A stretch of DNA of 64,000 nucleotides from positions 150,276-214,275 of the forward strand of contig CAVYGM010000001.1 in assembly GCA_963768025.1 (NCBI GenBank). The letters run 5' to 3'. Below the pieces are notes generated by a model that was not told where the DNA came from, made no database searches, and worked only from the letters and a program-made list of their open reading frames with translations. The DNA comes from CAVYGM01 sp963768025. GTDB lineage: Bacteria; Bacteroidota; Bacteroidia; Cytophagales; Spirosomataceae. Below, piece by piece: positions 45,717-56,059 of the stretch. Each line of letters starts with the position of its first letter. The stretch's first letter is position 1. The translations under genes and the position numbers were made by a program.

Positions 45717-48414
45717 TGTCCGAACTCGCCCTCCGCCTCATTGCCGAAAACAAAGCCGCCCACGAACGGGGGGAAGATGCTACTTCGTTGGATTTGGGGA
45801 ATTGTGGATTGACGGAATTGCCGGAGGAGTTGTTTGAGTGTGTTTGGTTGGAGGAGTTGATTGTGAGTAATAGCTATTGGGATGACAAAAGTCGAAGACA
45901 TGGATTGATAGCAAACACGTACGTCCAAAAAACTCGGTTAACTACCAGATGATTCATCCAAACTACAAATCTAAGAAATTTAAGAATTGGAGGAAACCAG
46001 ATTAATAGAGTCAATATTACTGTTAGAATGCTAAACTATTGCAAGAGACTACGAGCTTGCATCACCTGACTATCAAATGACGATATCACAGATCTAGGGC
46101 CTTTTCCCCGCTGACTGGCTTACTTGTAATAATCAACTTGCTAATACCTGTCCCCTGATCTTTAGAGCGTTATTTAATCGAATCAATGTACAGGGCTGCA
46201 GATCTTCAAACCTTCATCTGGATAACCAAATCGACTGGCTACTGCGAGTTCGAACTCATTCTGCGAATAATCTAAATAGCTTGACCTTATCGATAAAAAA
46301 TTTCCATACATCATTCTGGGAATAGATCTCAGCATCTGCTATACTCGCTAACATTCAATCTTACAAAACTAGATTAGCAATAACTAAGTGATTCTTTCTT
46401 TCACTGAACAATCTTCAATAGATCATTAGCTATCAGATGACCAACTCATGAAGTCAAGGGATTACTTACATCACTTGACTAGTTAAATATCATCTTAATG
46501 AGCAATATCAGCAATAATCACCGAATCGACATGTAGTTTCCTCATTAACTAGTTACATCAAAGAACTTGGAGATAACCAAATCAAGAAGCTTAATCTGGC
46601 TGATGACCGGACTGTAATATTCCTAGTCTAACAACTGTAACTCAAAGTCACATACAACTTAGAAATGATTACTTTAACAAGCTGAACTGACTACAAATTT
46701 GTGATCTGAGCAATAACTAAAATTCAACTGTAAAATTCTTGAGCTCTTAATCGTGATCAATGAATATTAGCAAATCTAGATTAATGGAAGGGCTTACTGA
46801 CTAGAACCCGTTTATATTGATTATCATAGTATTAATTTTACAAAGGAAAATTACTCTAAAAGGCAACCCAATCGAAAACGCCTCCCATAGACGTACTCAA
46901 ACAGGGAAGAGAATTTGCCATCGAGTACCTTACGAAATACTGACAAGCAGCCCCTCAACGAATGCAAGGTAATTATCGTAGGGCGGGGAGGGGTAGGCAA
47001 AACCAGCTTACAGAAGCGGCTGACCCATCAGTCTTTTGATCCAAACGAGCAACAAACACACGGCATCCGAAAGGTAAGCTGGGCAGATGGTGTCAAAGCC
47101 GGGGATGGAAAGCCCATTACGGTCCATTTCTGGGATTTTGGTGGGCAGGATATTCAGCAAACACTGCACCAGTTTTTTTATTCCAAAAACACGGTGTATA
47201 TCCTCGTTCTGAACAAGCGGCATGACGAAGACCCGGAAGACTTTTCTGGAACTGGTGCGTACCTATGGACACAATTCTCCCGTGCTGGTAGTCTACTAAC
47301 AATCCGATAAGGACTTGACGTAAACAGAGCGTCTACGTATGATCTGCTCCCGAACTGGATAGTTCACTTCGCAGTAAATACCCAAACATCCGTCGAACCT
47401 TCGGGCTCTGTTGCGGGCAGGAAAATGATCCGGGAGTAAATGTCCTTCGAAAATACCTGCAAGATTACATTCCTACCCTCGATCATGTACGGGAACCTTA
47501 TCCCCGATCCTGGCTAAATATCAAACATGAATTGTTAAGCAAGGTAAAAAAGAACTACATCCCTTTTGATGATTATGAGGAGCTTGTGCAGGACCCATCA
47601 GGTCGAAAAGCAGGAAATCCAGAAAGGCCTAGCCGAAATGCTGAATACCGTGGGAACGATTACTTTTTTCGATCGGACAGTTTTTGGGAAACTACTATAT
47701 CCTCAACCCCGACTGGCTCACCACGGGTACCTACCAGATTATTGATTCAGAGCAGACCACGAAAAAACGAGGGAGAGATCAATTATGATGATTTGAGGAT
47801 CATATTTTCTCAAACCCTGCTTTTTAAGTACAAGCCTACTGAATACGAGTTTCTGCTGCAACTGATGGAGGAGTTTGATCTGTGCCATTAGAGTTCAGCA
47901 GAGACGAATGGCTGATTCCTTCCTCGCTGGAAGGGAAATTCCAAAACGGATCTGGTTACTTTCAAAGAAGAAGCGTAGCGGCAGTACTGTTTGAAATTTT
48001 CGGTTTCTCTTCCCTCTTCGGTTATACACAGGTTTATCGCCCGAAATATTCAACATGCCTACGACGATGATTACTGGCGGAACGGAATCGTGGTAAAACA
48101 TCCCGATAAGCGACACACTTCATGTATGTAGAAGCAGATTCTCGTGAAAAAGAAATCCGGCTATGGATCAAAGGCGAAAATATTCGGGATTGCTGGGAGT
48201 TTTTTAGAAAAGATATTCGAGGGTTTGCAGATAAATTTGAGTATCAGGAATTGGTAACACTTGCAAGAAAGGCGTACGAGTAAGCTACCAACATTTGATG
48301 GTTTGTAAGAGGAAAGGAAAAAAAGAGTGGTTCGTACCTGAATTGGAAGAAGATATTGATGTTCATGAGGCTCTGGGCTTTTTGAGAATCCAGATCGGGA
48401 AGCAGAAACCATGA
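45717..48414 (+). pseudogene. LRR-ROC-COR (Roco) GTPase, many frameshifts
   Basis: It starts MSELALRLIAENKAAHERG, then a first leucine-rich repeat (TSLDLGNCGLTELPEELF). The LRR array (45953-46860) is unreadable in one frame, ending with ITLKGNPIENA and PPIDVLKQGREFAIEYL, as in ROC proteins. The ROC GTPase domain has P-loop GRGGVGKTSL, FWDFGGQDIQQTLHQF (G3) and ILVLNKRHDEDPE. The COR domain follows (WLNIKHELLSKVKKNYI, YKPTEYEFLLQLMEEFDL, YDDDYWRNGIVV). The stop at 48412-48414 overlaps the next ATG. Roco proteins are GTP switches; several indels split the gene, probably from consensus error. Confidence 0.82.
45953..46860 (+). repeat. Degenerate leucine-rich-repeat array inside the Roco gene
   Basis: No frame is open for more than a few dozen codons, yet LRR-like pieces recur in all three frames: TNLRNLRIGGNQI (45971-46010), LSNDDITDL, LHLDNQID, LSDDQLM and LGDNQIKKLNLADD (46565-46605). 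AT content is higher than on either side. The pattern fits a tandem LRR array of about 66-bp units whose consensus sequence is full of indels, or a truly decayed array. Confidence 0.5.
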
Positions 48415-48650
48415 ACAGGGGGCGGCCAGCTAAGTTCGGAACATCGACTATTTCGGGTGGTGTATCCGAAATTATTAGCCTTTTAAATCAAAACAATATT
48501 TATGAAGCCTACGAAAAGATTGACGAATTGGGGTTAAAAGGGTCTATGCTTTCCCAATTGAAAGAGGAGTTTATAGGAGGCAATCAAGGCGTCAATTACA
48601 TTCCACGGCTTAAAATGTGCATTAACGAATTTCCCTCAGTAATATCCTAA
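48411..48650 (+). CDS. Small effector-associated-domain-like adaptor
   Basis: The 79-residue protein is one helical bundle: ISLLNQNNIYEAYEKIDELG, LSQLKEEFIGGNQGVNYI and RLKMCINEF. The layout matches small adaptor domains (EAD group) fused to proteases, caspases and NTPase switches in bacteria. The N-terminal part of the next gene has the same pattern. It overlaps the Roco stop by ATGA and is followed 5 bp later by the protease gene. EAD identity is inferred from pattern and context. Confidence 0.58.
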   Translation: MNRGRPAKFGTSTISGGVSEIISLLNQNNIYEAYEKIDELGLKGSMLSQLKEEFIGGNQGVNYIPRLKMCINEFPSVIS

Positions 48651-48654
48651 ACTT

Positions 48655-49707
48655 ATGCATCCTGAACTACAAAAAACTCTGGCTCTGATTGACCGAATAG
48701 AATTGACGAAGCCTTTGAAGACCTGGATAGGCTTCGGATAGTCAGCCATACCCTTGCTCAACTTCGGCAGGAATTTAGGGAGGCTGTCAAGGGGTGAACT
48801 TCATCGAACGATTAAATATGGCAGTTAAAAACGCCTTCAAAGATCGTTCTGATCAATTGTCCCTTCCCCCACCACCTATACTCTCTCCCAAAAACAAATC
48901 ATTGCTTACCTGAATTCCTAAAGAGCAGGAGGAAGGATTTCGCCCCCGGGGCTGGATGGGACGCGAGAAATATCTCCTCCGAGGAAGAAGCAGGCTTTCG
49001 AAAAAATTATTGGAAAGGACAACGACATCAAACCTATCAACTGGCTACCGAAATTAATGAAAGCTAGCAAGAGTGTATGCCGGGTGGTACTGGCCAATGG
49101 CCGCAAAGGAACGGGTTTGTGGTACAGGGTGGGTATCTACTCACCAACTGGCACGTGATTCGGGGAAAAGACGACGTGGAAAGGGCGAAGATTGAGTTTC
49201 AATCACGAACAGGACGAAAATGGCGATGCCCAGGCCATTACCACTTACTTTCTGGATGCGGAGCAGAGTGCGTTTAGCCGCCGTGATAACCTGGACTTTG
49301 CCTATGTTAAAATTAAGGACAATCCGACTACGCCTCTCACACAATGGAATTTTCTGGAAGTAGATACTTTTTCGGAGCCACAGCCGGGTGATCTACTGTC
49401 ATTATTCAGCATCCCGAAGGCGAATCCAAGCAGTTTGCAGTCTGTGATCACGCTATTCTTGGTACTTGGAAGCAGTACCTTTTTTACGAAACCGATACTT
49501 TGGGGGGATCGAGCGGATCGCCCCGTCCTCAACTATGAGCTGAAAGTAATAGCCCTGCATCACTACGGAAAGAATGAGGAGGAAGGCGGCGTGGTGATCA
49601 ACGAAGCCTGGCTATAAACGCCCTGCTAACGGGGGCGCGCCGATGAAAGAAATTATGAAAGACCTGCAAAAACAACTACCCACCGAGCACCTTTCTCTAC
49701 TCCATGA
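48655..49707 (+). pseudogene. EAD-like adaptor fused to a trypsin-like serine protease (frameshifted)
   Basis: It starts MHPELQKTLALIDR. After a shift near 48700 the adaptor continues RIDEAFEDLDRLRIVSHTLA, REFREAV and FIERLNMAVKNAF, the same pattern as the upstream gene. After a linker the Trypsin_2 domain begins VCRVVLANGRKGTGFVV. The catalytic His is in LLTNWHVIR (49139-49165), the Asp in RRDNLDFAYVKI (about 49280) and the Ser in GGSSGSP (49505-49523). The frame changes near 48795, 48920, 49120, 49200, 49460 and 49625. The triad is complete, so the protease should be active if the gene is whole. A start at 49704 overlaps its possible end (ATGA). Confidence 0.76.
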
Positions 49708-51103
49708 GCCCCGAACAATTCCTGAGAGAAGCCTGTGCCCGAATTCAGCGCTGATCCTATGTCCCGCCTGTCGGCCCGCTGTGCGGCCATTGAAGACCCC
49801 AGTGTGTTTTCTATGTACACTGCCATATTTTCGACAAAAAATGCCTGAATATACGGTATCTCGGCCCTACGATTTGGTCGTAGCTTTATCGGTGACCTGC
49901 TGGGTTTCGAAGTCCAACGGCGAGCTGAGTAAGCAGACCAACCACCTCAAAAAGAAGATGATGAGGCACTTTACAAAGAAATAGAGGCCCAAAGCCTGCT
50001 GCAGCATCAGGATTCACCGGAGGAATGGGCGCGATTCGAACAGGAAATTAACGCCGTACTAGAAGCTGCCGAGGAGGAAGAGGGCTTCGAGGTATTTGGC
50101 TACGAGGCTAAGGGCTTGAAACAAGCCTGGAAGGTGTTACGAAAAAACAGCATGGCAGAGGTTTGGAAGTTTTACCACGATACCTTCGCGATCCGAAACC
50201 TGGACGAACTCGGAGAAGGCCGTCCCTTCGTGGCTGGCATCTGATGATGGACCTGGAAACGGGCTGGGGATTCAAGCCCGCCAAGGAATTCTACGAGCAG
50301 CTTACCGAGCTAAAATGGCTGACCAAGGAGGAGCCCATTCTGCCGTTTCTGGCGGTGGATCCGCGCCGCGCCGAACTTGAAGGGAAAGACAACCTGTACG
50401 AACTGTTCCTGAATGCCTTTGCCGAGGATGGCTCTTCGTTCTTTGGGGTAAAGTGCTACCCCTCCCTCGGGTAATTACCTTCCGATGTTCGGCCTGATCC
50501 GATCTTTCAAATTTGCGCGGAGAAAAACATCCCGGTCACTACGCATTGCGGCGGGGAGATAGTCTCGACTTTGAAACCATCCAAATCAAGAACTCAACCG
50601 GCTACCAAGACTTCACCATTCCCGGTGACAAACGGACAGAACGGGCCTCGGTTTATGAACAATCCTGATCATTGGGATTCGGTGGTTCAGAAACACAAAG
50701 CACTGCGACTGTAAGATTGCCCATTTTGCTAGTGAATCGTTCTGGAGAAAACCTATATCGATACGGGAGAGGAAGGCGCATCATGAAAATCATGGCAGCC
50801 GTAAGGTTCAATTCAGAATTGCAGGTCTACACCGATTTCTCGTTCAACGTCATCAATCTAGACCTTTTCAAGGCTCTGTTAGGCGTCATCAAAAAAGATC
50901 CCAAAGGTACGGGATAAGGTCATGTTCGGCACGGATTTTTGGGGTGCCCTCCCTTGGGCGATCTCATGGGAAAGCAGAAAAATTTTCTCTCCACCCTCAC
51001 CGATTTTAAGGAAAGCCTGATCACGGGAGGTACCTCGAAGGTTTCTGTTCGGGAGCCGGTTACGCATAGTTTCGAAGGAGTGAATGTCGGAATGAGTAAA
51101 TAA
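49704..51103 (+). pseudogene. Amidohydrolase-superfamily metal-dependent hydrolase (frameshifted)
   Basis: It starts MSPEQFLREACARIQ. Metal site I is the HxH of YVHCHIFDKKCLNIRYL (about 49811-49850). A helical insert (EEWARFEQEINAVLEAAEEE) is followed by FFGVKCYPSLGY, then the metal His in IPVTTHCGG (50530-50560) and in CKIAHF, and the late Asp in VMFGTDFW (about 50925). These are the ordered ligands of Amidohydrolase_2 enzymes. Frames change near 49810, 49870, 49985, 50200, 50475, 50570, 50700 and 50930. It probably hydrolyses a C-N or C-C bond of an unknown substrate. It is last in the Roco cluster. Confidence 0.72.
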
Positions 51104-51132
51104 AAAATTCTAATTATTCAAGCATTCCGACA
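51085..51132. repeat. 10-bp inverted repeat between convergent genes
   Basis: TGTCGGAATG (51085-51094) and CATTCCGACA (51123-51132) flank a 28-nt AT-rich loop. It lies between the amidohydrolase end and the sugar isomerase stop, so it may serve as a weak transcript-end hairpin for both, or be a remnant repeat. Confidence 0.45.
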
Positions 51133-51139
51133 CTCAAAC

Positions 51140-52060
51140 TTACACTCCTGCCGTCGCTGCCTTCATCTTCGCCAACCGGTCTTAGCTACCAGCATGCATC
51201 CTGCGCGTAGTAAGCCGGATTGAATACTTCCAGCGACAGGATGACGGGTTTTTCGGGGTTTTTGAGGATGGTAAAAATCTCCTTCATGGGCCCTACGCCG
51301 TCGCCGGGGTATACGCGGTCGGAGTCTTTGATTACGTCCTGGGCGGGGGAAGCGGGGTAGTCGTTCACGTGGAAAACTTCGATGTAGGGCTTGCCTACCC
51401 AGGCGGCCTGTTGCAGGCCGGAGCCGCCGCGGTAGAGGTGGTACACATCCATGAGTACCTTGGCCGAGGGGTGCCCGCTCTCGATGGCCACGTACATCAG
51501 TTCACTCAGTCGGCTCAGATTTTTGGAAAAACCCCAGAGTTCCAGGTGGGGTACCACGCCGGAGTTATCGCCGAGTTCCAGGATCGCCCGGTAGCGCTCG
51601 GCGGCTTTTTTCAGGTCAAGGCTTTCGCCCGTGGTGGCGCCCATGGGTGGGGCGGCGATGCGGGTACAGCCGATTTCGGCCAGCATCCCCATCTCCTGTT
51701 TGAGCTGCTCGGAGGCTTTGGCACGGGTAGCGGCATCGTCCACGATCCAGGGCGCAAAGCCGATGGCATCCTCGGCCACGATGCCCGCGTCGTTCAGAAT
51801 CTTGCGGGCGTCGGCGGTGGTTTTGCCGTTTTTGAGAAAATCCTGCAAGGAATTGATCCAGATTTCCACGTGCTCGAAACCCGCCTTGGAGGCCGTTTCA
51901 ATTTCTTTTTGAAAGCCCAGCTTGTGGCCCCGGAGGGTACTCATGTTCAGGGCGTATTTAAAAGACTCCTTTTTGGCGGGAGCGGTGAGCGGCCTGAGCG
52001 AAAGGACGTGAGGGCGGTAGTGGCGGCGATTCCAGCCAAGGCCTGGCGACGATTTATCAT
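51140..52060 (-). CDS. Sugar phosphate isomerase/epimerase family protein with Tat-like signal (frameshifts at both ends)
   Basis: The start is ATG 52060 (MINRRQALAGIAATTAL), a twin-arginine-like leader; one shift near 52000 joins the main frame. The TIM-barrel core (AP_endonuc_2 fold) shows KYALNMSTLRGHKLGF, AGFEHVEIWINSL, LELWGF with metal Glu, MDVYHLYRGG with Asp/His, FHVNDYP and ILSLEVFNP. Near 51190 another shift leads to AKMKAATAGV and TAA 51140-51142. The substrate is an unknown sugar. It is exported to the periplasm and is near GH5 and an SGNH hydrolase. Confidence 0.85.
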
Positions 52061-52160
52061 TTGGTTTGATCCGGGTTATTGATGAGGTTTGGCCAGTAAA
52101 AGTAGCGCTCATCCAAAATCTAATGCTTCCGTAGCCACTCTTTAAGAAAACTGACCGACG

Positions 52161-52890
52161 TTATCGGGCCGAAAACGTCCATTTCCGCTCCTGTACCGGC
52201 GCAGTCCTTAGCCGTTGATCCAGTTCAAGGGCATCTTTGAACTGCAACTGTGCCAATTCGCGGTACTCCACCCCTACTTGGAAGGTATCTGGCTTCGAAG
52301 GGCCAGGGTTCTACGCGCAGCTGCTCCTTTTCGTCCTGCCAGAGCTGGTACATGGTACCGTCCGGGCCCCGACTGATGTCCATCCGGCGTTGCTCGGGCT
52401 GTATCTTATCCATGCACAGCAGCAGCGAAAAGGCATCGCACCATTCCACAAATCGGTAGGCCTTTTCGGCTTCCTTGCGCGATACGCCCAGTTCTTTGAT
52501 GAGTCTTTTCTGAAAGGTATGCTGCTCCTGGATGAACGCCTTCATGTCGGCGTCGTCGTACGGTTTTCCCTCGTACAGGAACGTCATGTGCAGGGAGGTC
52601 ATGAGGGCATTCCAGCGGCTTTTGGAGGTGGAAATTTCCATGACGTTGCGGTATTGTTCCGCGCTACGGTCCATCAGTTGGAAATGCCTCGGGGCACCCG
52701 CGGGGGTCAGGTTTTCGGGAACCCGAGACTCGGGCACGCCATCGTCGTGCTCGGCGATGGCCAGCAGGGTTTTGATAAAATGGGGCGGGCGGTGGGCTAT
52801 TTTCCAATGAGAAGCCAGTTCGGCCGCCAGCAGTCCGTGCGCGCGCTGGTAGATGATCTCCCAGCCCGTGGGAATGGATTTGACGATCAT
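52161..52890 (-). CDS. DUF3891 family protein (one frameshift)
   Basis: A cytoplasmic helical protein of about 242 residues. DUF3891 traits are the N-terminal GLLAAELASHWK, HDDGVPE (metal-binding-like His-Asp), FLYEGKPYDDADMKAF, WCDAFSLLLCMDKIQPEQRR and EPWPFE. A shift near 52285 in the C-terminus reaches EYRELAQLQFKDALELDQR and TAA 52161-52163. The His/Asp pattern hints at an HD-like metal site; no function is established. Confidence 0.8.
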
Positions 52891-52940
52891 GGATTTGGTT
52901 TTTGCAGAAAAAGACTACAATTCCCGTTCCCAGCCCCGGT

Positions 52941-53205
52941 TCACTCCGTTAGTCCCAGGTACTTGCGCACCTCCATTTCGGAAAGTACCGCCATGCCCTC
53001 CATGAGCGAGGGAGATGAGCGCTACCTTGGCCGAATATTCCAGCCGTAGTTGTAGCGCTTCCACCTCCGTATACTCCACGGCGTGAATCCGGGAGGCCAG
53101 CTTGCCAATCATGTTTCGGGCCACGATCTGCTCGGCTTCCAGTTTGGCGATTTTCACCGCCAGAATTTCGAGGTATTGGAGTACGGGTTGTAAATTATCA
53201 GACAT
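52941..53205 (-). CDS. Small helical protein, unknown (one frameshift)
   Basis: From ATG 53205, MSDNLQPVLQYLEILAVKIA continues as a coiled-coil-like helix (KLEAEQIVARNMIGKLASRI, EVEALQLRLEYSAKVALISL). After a shift near 53010 it ends MAVLSEMEVRKYLGLTE with TGA 52941-52943, about 87 residues. There is no signal peptide or known motif. It lies on the same strand between DUF3891 and the SGNH hydrolase. Confidence 0.45.
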
Positions 53206-53232
53206 TCTACTTGTAGTTAATCAGCCCGGCTC

Positions 53233-53930
53233 CTATCTAAAATACCGCATCAGCTCGTGGGCAATAAGCTGGTGGCCTTTCGCATTGGGGTGGTTCACCT
53301 GCGACATATAGTGCGCCAAACTATCCCCCGCCACTACGCGGCTTTTGAATTGGGCATAGCTATCGGCCAGGCCCAGGGCGTGTTCTTCCGCCAGCGTTCT
53401 GATTTGTAACGTATGCTGTTCCAATTCATTGTTTTCGACCAGCAGATCCACCCGCTGATCGGGCGAAGGCGTGAGCAGGATCACCTTGATGTTCCGTTGA
53501 GTGGCCTCCCCGATCATGGATTTCCCAGGCCTTGCGGGCTTCGACCAGCCCAATGCGACGGTCGTTGAGGGCGTAGTCAATGAACAGCACATCGGGCCGG
53601 TGGATAAGTACTTCGTCAAGAAACCGCTTCGCGCCGCTTTGGGAATTCTCACCCCCGATGGACGTATTGATTACGTTCACAACGGCGTGGGGGTACTGTT
53701 CTTTGATCAGTTTCAGGAGCTGATAGGGATAGGCTTCCAGGGTATTGACCACCGGGGTTTTGAAGTAGCCCGCCGGCACCGAATGCCCGTGAAAAACCAG
53801 GTTGATGGTCCGGTTTTTGGGCCATTCTTTGGTGAGTTCCGCTTTGAGTTCGGTCGAGGTAGGTAGCCGGATCGGCCCCAGATCCCGGGATGTACCAGAG
53901 CAAGAACAGGAGTTGAAACAGGCTAATCAT
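53233..53930 (-). CDS. Secreted SGNH/GDSL-type hydrolase (two frameshifts)
   Basis: A signal peptide starts at ATG 53930 (MISLFQLLFLLWYIPGSGA). Block I is NLVFHGHSVPAGYF (GHS rather than GDS), then INTSIGGENSQSG (block II Gly), IDYALNDRRIG (block III Asn) and block V NHPNAKGHQLIA, with catalytic His but Asn in place of Asp. Shifts near 53850 and 53520. Joined length is about 232 residues. Relatives deacetylate plant cell-wall polysaccharides. It follows the GH5 gene by 24 bp, so an operon is likely. Confidence 0.8.
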
Positions 53931-53953
53931 AGAAGCGCTCTGAGGAGGATAGA

Positions 53954-55112
53954 TCAGTATTTTTTCAGCAAATCCAACAACTTCCGGTCCAGTTTGTGGC
54001 CGTACCAATCGGCATAGGCCACATCGGCCCGCCCGGAGTCCAGCATGCCGAAACTCCCCCGGAATTCCCAGAGGGCATAGCCTATGCCATTTGTGGTCAG
54101 CACATCCAGCACATCCTCAAACCAGGCCAGAAACACCGCGTGGGGCGTTTTGTTAAAGCAGCCACATTCGCCGCAATGTACCCCAACGCCCTGTTTGGTC
54201 AGCGCGATCCAGGGTTCGTACTGGGTTTCGAGCATGGCGCGGCTCAGGTACTTGTCACCTACCTGGCCCGGCCATTTGGGCTCGGGCAGGTTGTCGGTTT
54301 CCTTGAATACCCAGGGAGCTTTGTAGTGCGATATAATGCCCGGATTGTAGCCCCGGCAGCTTTGGGCAATGTTCAGGTCGGTGATTTCGGGAATGACATT
54401 GCTACCCACATTGTTGCCATCCGCAATGACCATATGATCTGGGATTTGCCGCCCGGATGGCTCGAGAGGCTTCCAGCGCCATTTTTCGGTACAGTATCGC
54501 CCGGAATCGGCCCGCGTTTGGAATGCTGGTCATTCATGTCCTCGCGGGTACAGGGTTCGTTCAGCAAGTCAAAGCTTATTTTTTGGGGAGAGGTTTGGGC
54601 AAAGCGTTTAGCCCAGAAAGACCAGTGGAACACAAAGTCGTCCATGGCCTGCGCATCCTGCCACAGATTATACGGCTCCTCAAAACCCGCATTGACGCAA
54701 AAACCGGGGGCCCGGTGCAGGTTCAGGCTCACGTGCAGGCCCGTGCTTGTGCGCCAGGTACACTAGCTGTTCGATGCGGTCGGTGGCCTGGGTATCGATG
54801 GCTGCGTACCTGATCGGGAGGTAATGGGTTTGCTGCGGTCGAATTGTACGTAGGACGGGATACGCCATGGGCAGACGGATGAAGTCAAAGCCCCAGTCGG
54901 CCATCCATTTCAGGTGTTCTTCGGTGGTAGCCGGGACGGCCTTTGGCAGGATCGGGCGAAAAGAAATCCAGCAGATTAAATCCTTTCCAGCGCGGTAGAG
55001 GATTTTTGAGGGGCTGGGCAACGGCCGAGGATACGGCGCTGGCAGCGGAAAATAGACCGGCGGTGGCAACCGCCGATTGGATCAGAAAATCGCGACGGGT
55101 GGGTTGTTGCAT
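53954..55112 (-). CDS. Glycoside hydrolase family 5 (cellulase-type), frameshifted
   Basis: It starts at ATG 55112 with a Tat leader (MQQPTRRDFLIQSAVATAG). GH5 parts in order are RWKGFNLLDFF, WMADWGFDFIRLPMAYPV, HVSLNLHRAPGF, acid/base Glu in SFDLLNEPC, GNNVGSNVIPE, nucleophile Glu in GVHCGECG and YALWEFRGSFG. Shifts occur near 54950, 54745 and 54460. Joined length is about 385 residues. It should cut beta-linked glucans or mannans outside the cytoplasm. It is first of a run with the SGNH hydrolase. Confidence 0.86.
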
Positions 55113-55264
55113 ACGGTACAGGTTGAAAAACGATACGGTACCAGAAGGCGAGCCATTCGCCTAATCTACTGAAAGTCCTGCCTCAGATTTATGCTGATAT
55201 TGACCAAAACGATCCCGCAGAGCATCTGCAATGTAAAGGCTACGAAGGAATTGCTCCTCGATCA

Positions 55265-55302
55265 CAAAAAAAGCATCCTGGTAGGTACCAGGATGCTTTT
55301 TT
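55265..55302. terminator. Bidirectional Rho-independent terminator
   Basis: AGCATCCTGG and CCAGGATGCT (55272-55281 with 55288-55297), loop TAGGTA, sit between an A-run on the left and T-run on the right. It serves the YceI gene on the minus strand and could serve the plus strand too. Confidence 0.82.
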
Positions 55303-55323
55303 GTATGAATATAGTTCCAAAAT

Positions 55324-55951
55324 CTACTTTTTCGCTACCAGCTTTACTTCCATTTCAATGTCATTGGAAATTACCATCTCCTGCATCGGGTGCTTAAAAG
55401 CCACGTCATATTTGGTACGATCAAATGTTATATCGCCGTTCAGGGTTACTTTGCCATTCGCTTCGTTGAACTCCACATTTTCCACTTTTTCCGGATTAGT
55501 CTTGCCCCGAATCAGTCAGGTTCCCCATTACGGTATTGCCTTCGGAGCCGGTGATTTCAAACTGAGCCGTTGGGTGCTCTGACACATTGAAAAAATCTTC
55601 GGATGACAAATGCCCCACCAACTTTTCAGGCGTGTTGTCTTCCTCAGGCTTGTAGTTTTCGTCCGTTGGGGCAATGGACGTCAGATCTATTTCAAAGGTA
55701 CCCCCGGTTATTTTTCCATCTGCCACGGTCACATTCCCGGAGTTGAGATTAACCGTACCGTTGTGGGAGTACATCCCCACCATGGTACCTTCCCACATCA
55801 CCTCACTGGCGGCGGTATCGATAGTCATGGACCCATCGGGCAGACCGGTGACCTGGGCTGTTTCGTCGGTGGTTTCCTCTTTGTTGTTGCAAGCAACGAA
55901 CGATACCGCCAGGGCGGATACAATCGACAGGGTAATAATTCTTAGCTTCAT
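55324..55951 (-). CDS. YceI-family lipoprotein (one frameshift)
   Basis: The lipobox SFVAC follows a short leader (MKLRIITLSIVSALAV). The YceI lipocalin-like barrel shows SEVMWEGTMVGMYSHNGTVN, GTFEIDLTSIAPTDENY, LVGHLSSEDFFNVSEHP and AQFEITGSEGN. A shift near 55500 leads to IRGKTNPEKVENVEF, GDITFDRTKYDVAFKH and TAG 55324-55326, about 208 residues. YceI proteins bind long isoprenoid or amphiphilic molecules in the periplasm. Confidence 0.9.
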
Positions 55952-56059
55952 AATTAGTAGGTTTAGTGAGAACTAGTTGAACAAAGATCAATCAACTATT
56001 AACCGCACTTTATACCTAAATTGTTCCCCCCATCAGTTACAAATGAATGGCGAAGCCCG

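Noticed and set aside
51369..52082. A 237-codon plus-strand frame opposite the sugar isomerase
   Set aside because: Shadow of the real gene, Gly/Ala-rich translation without family features.
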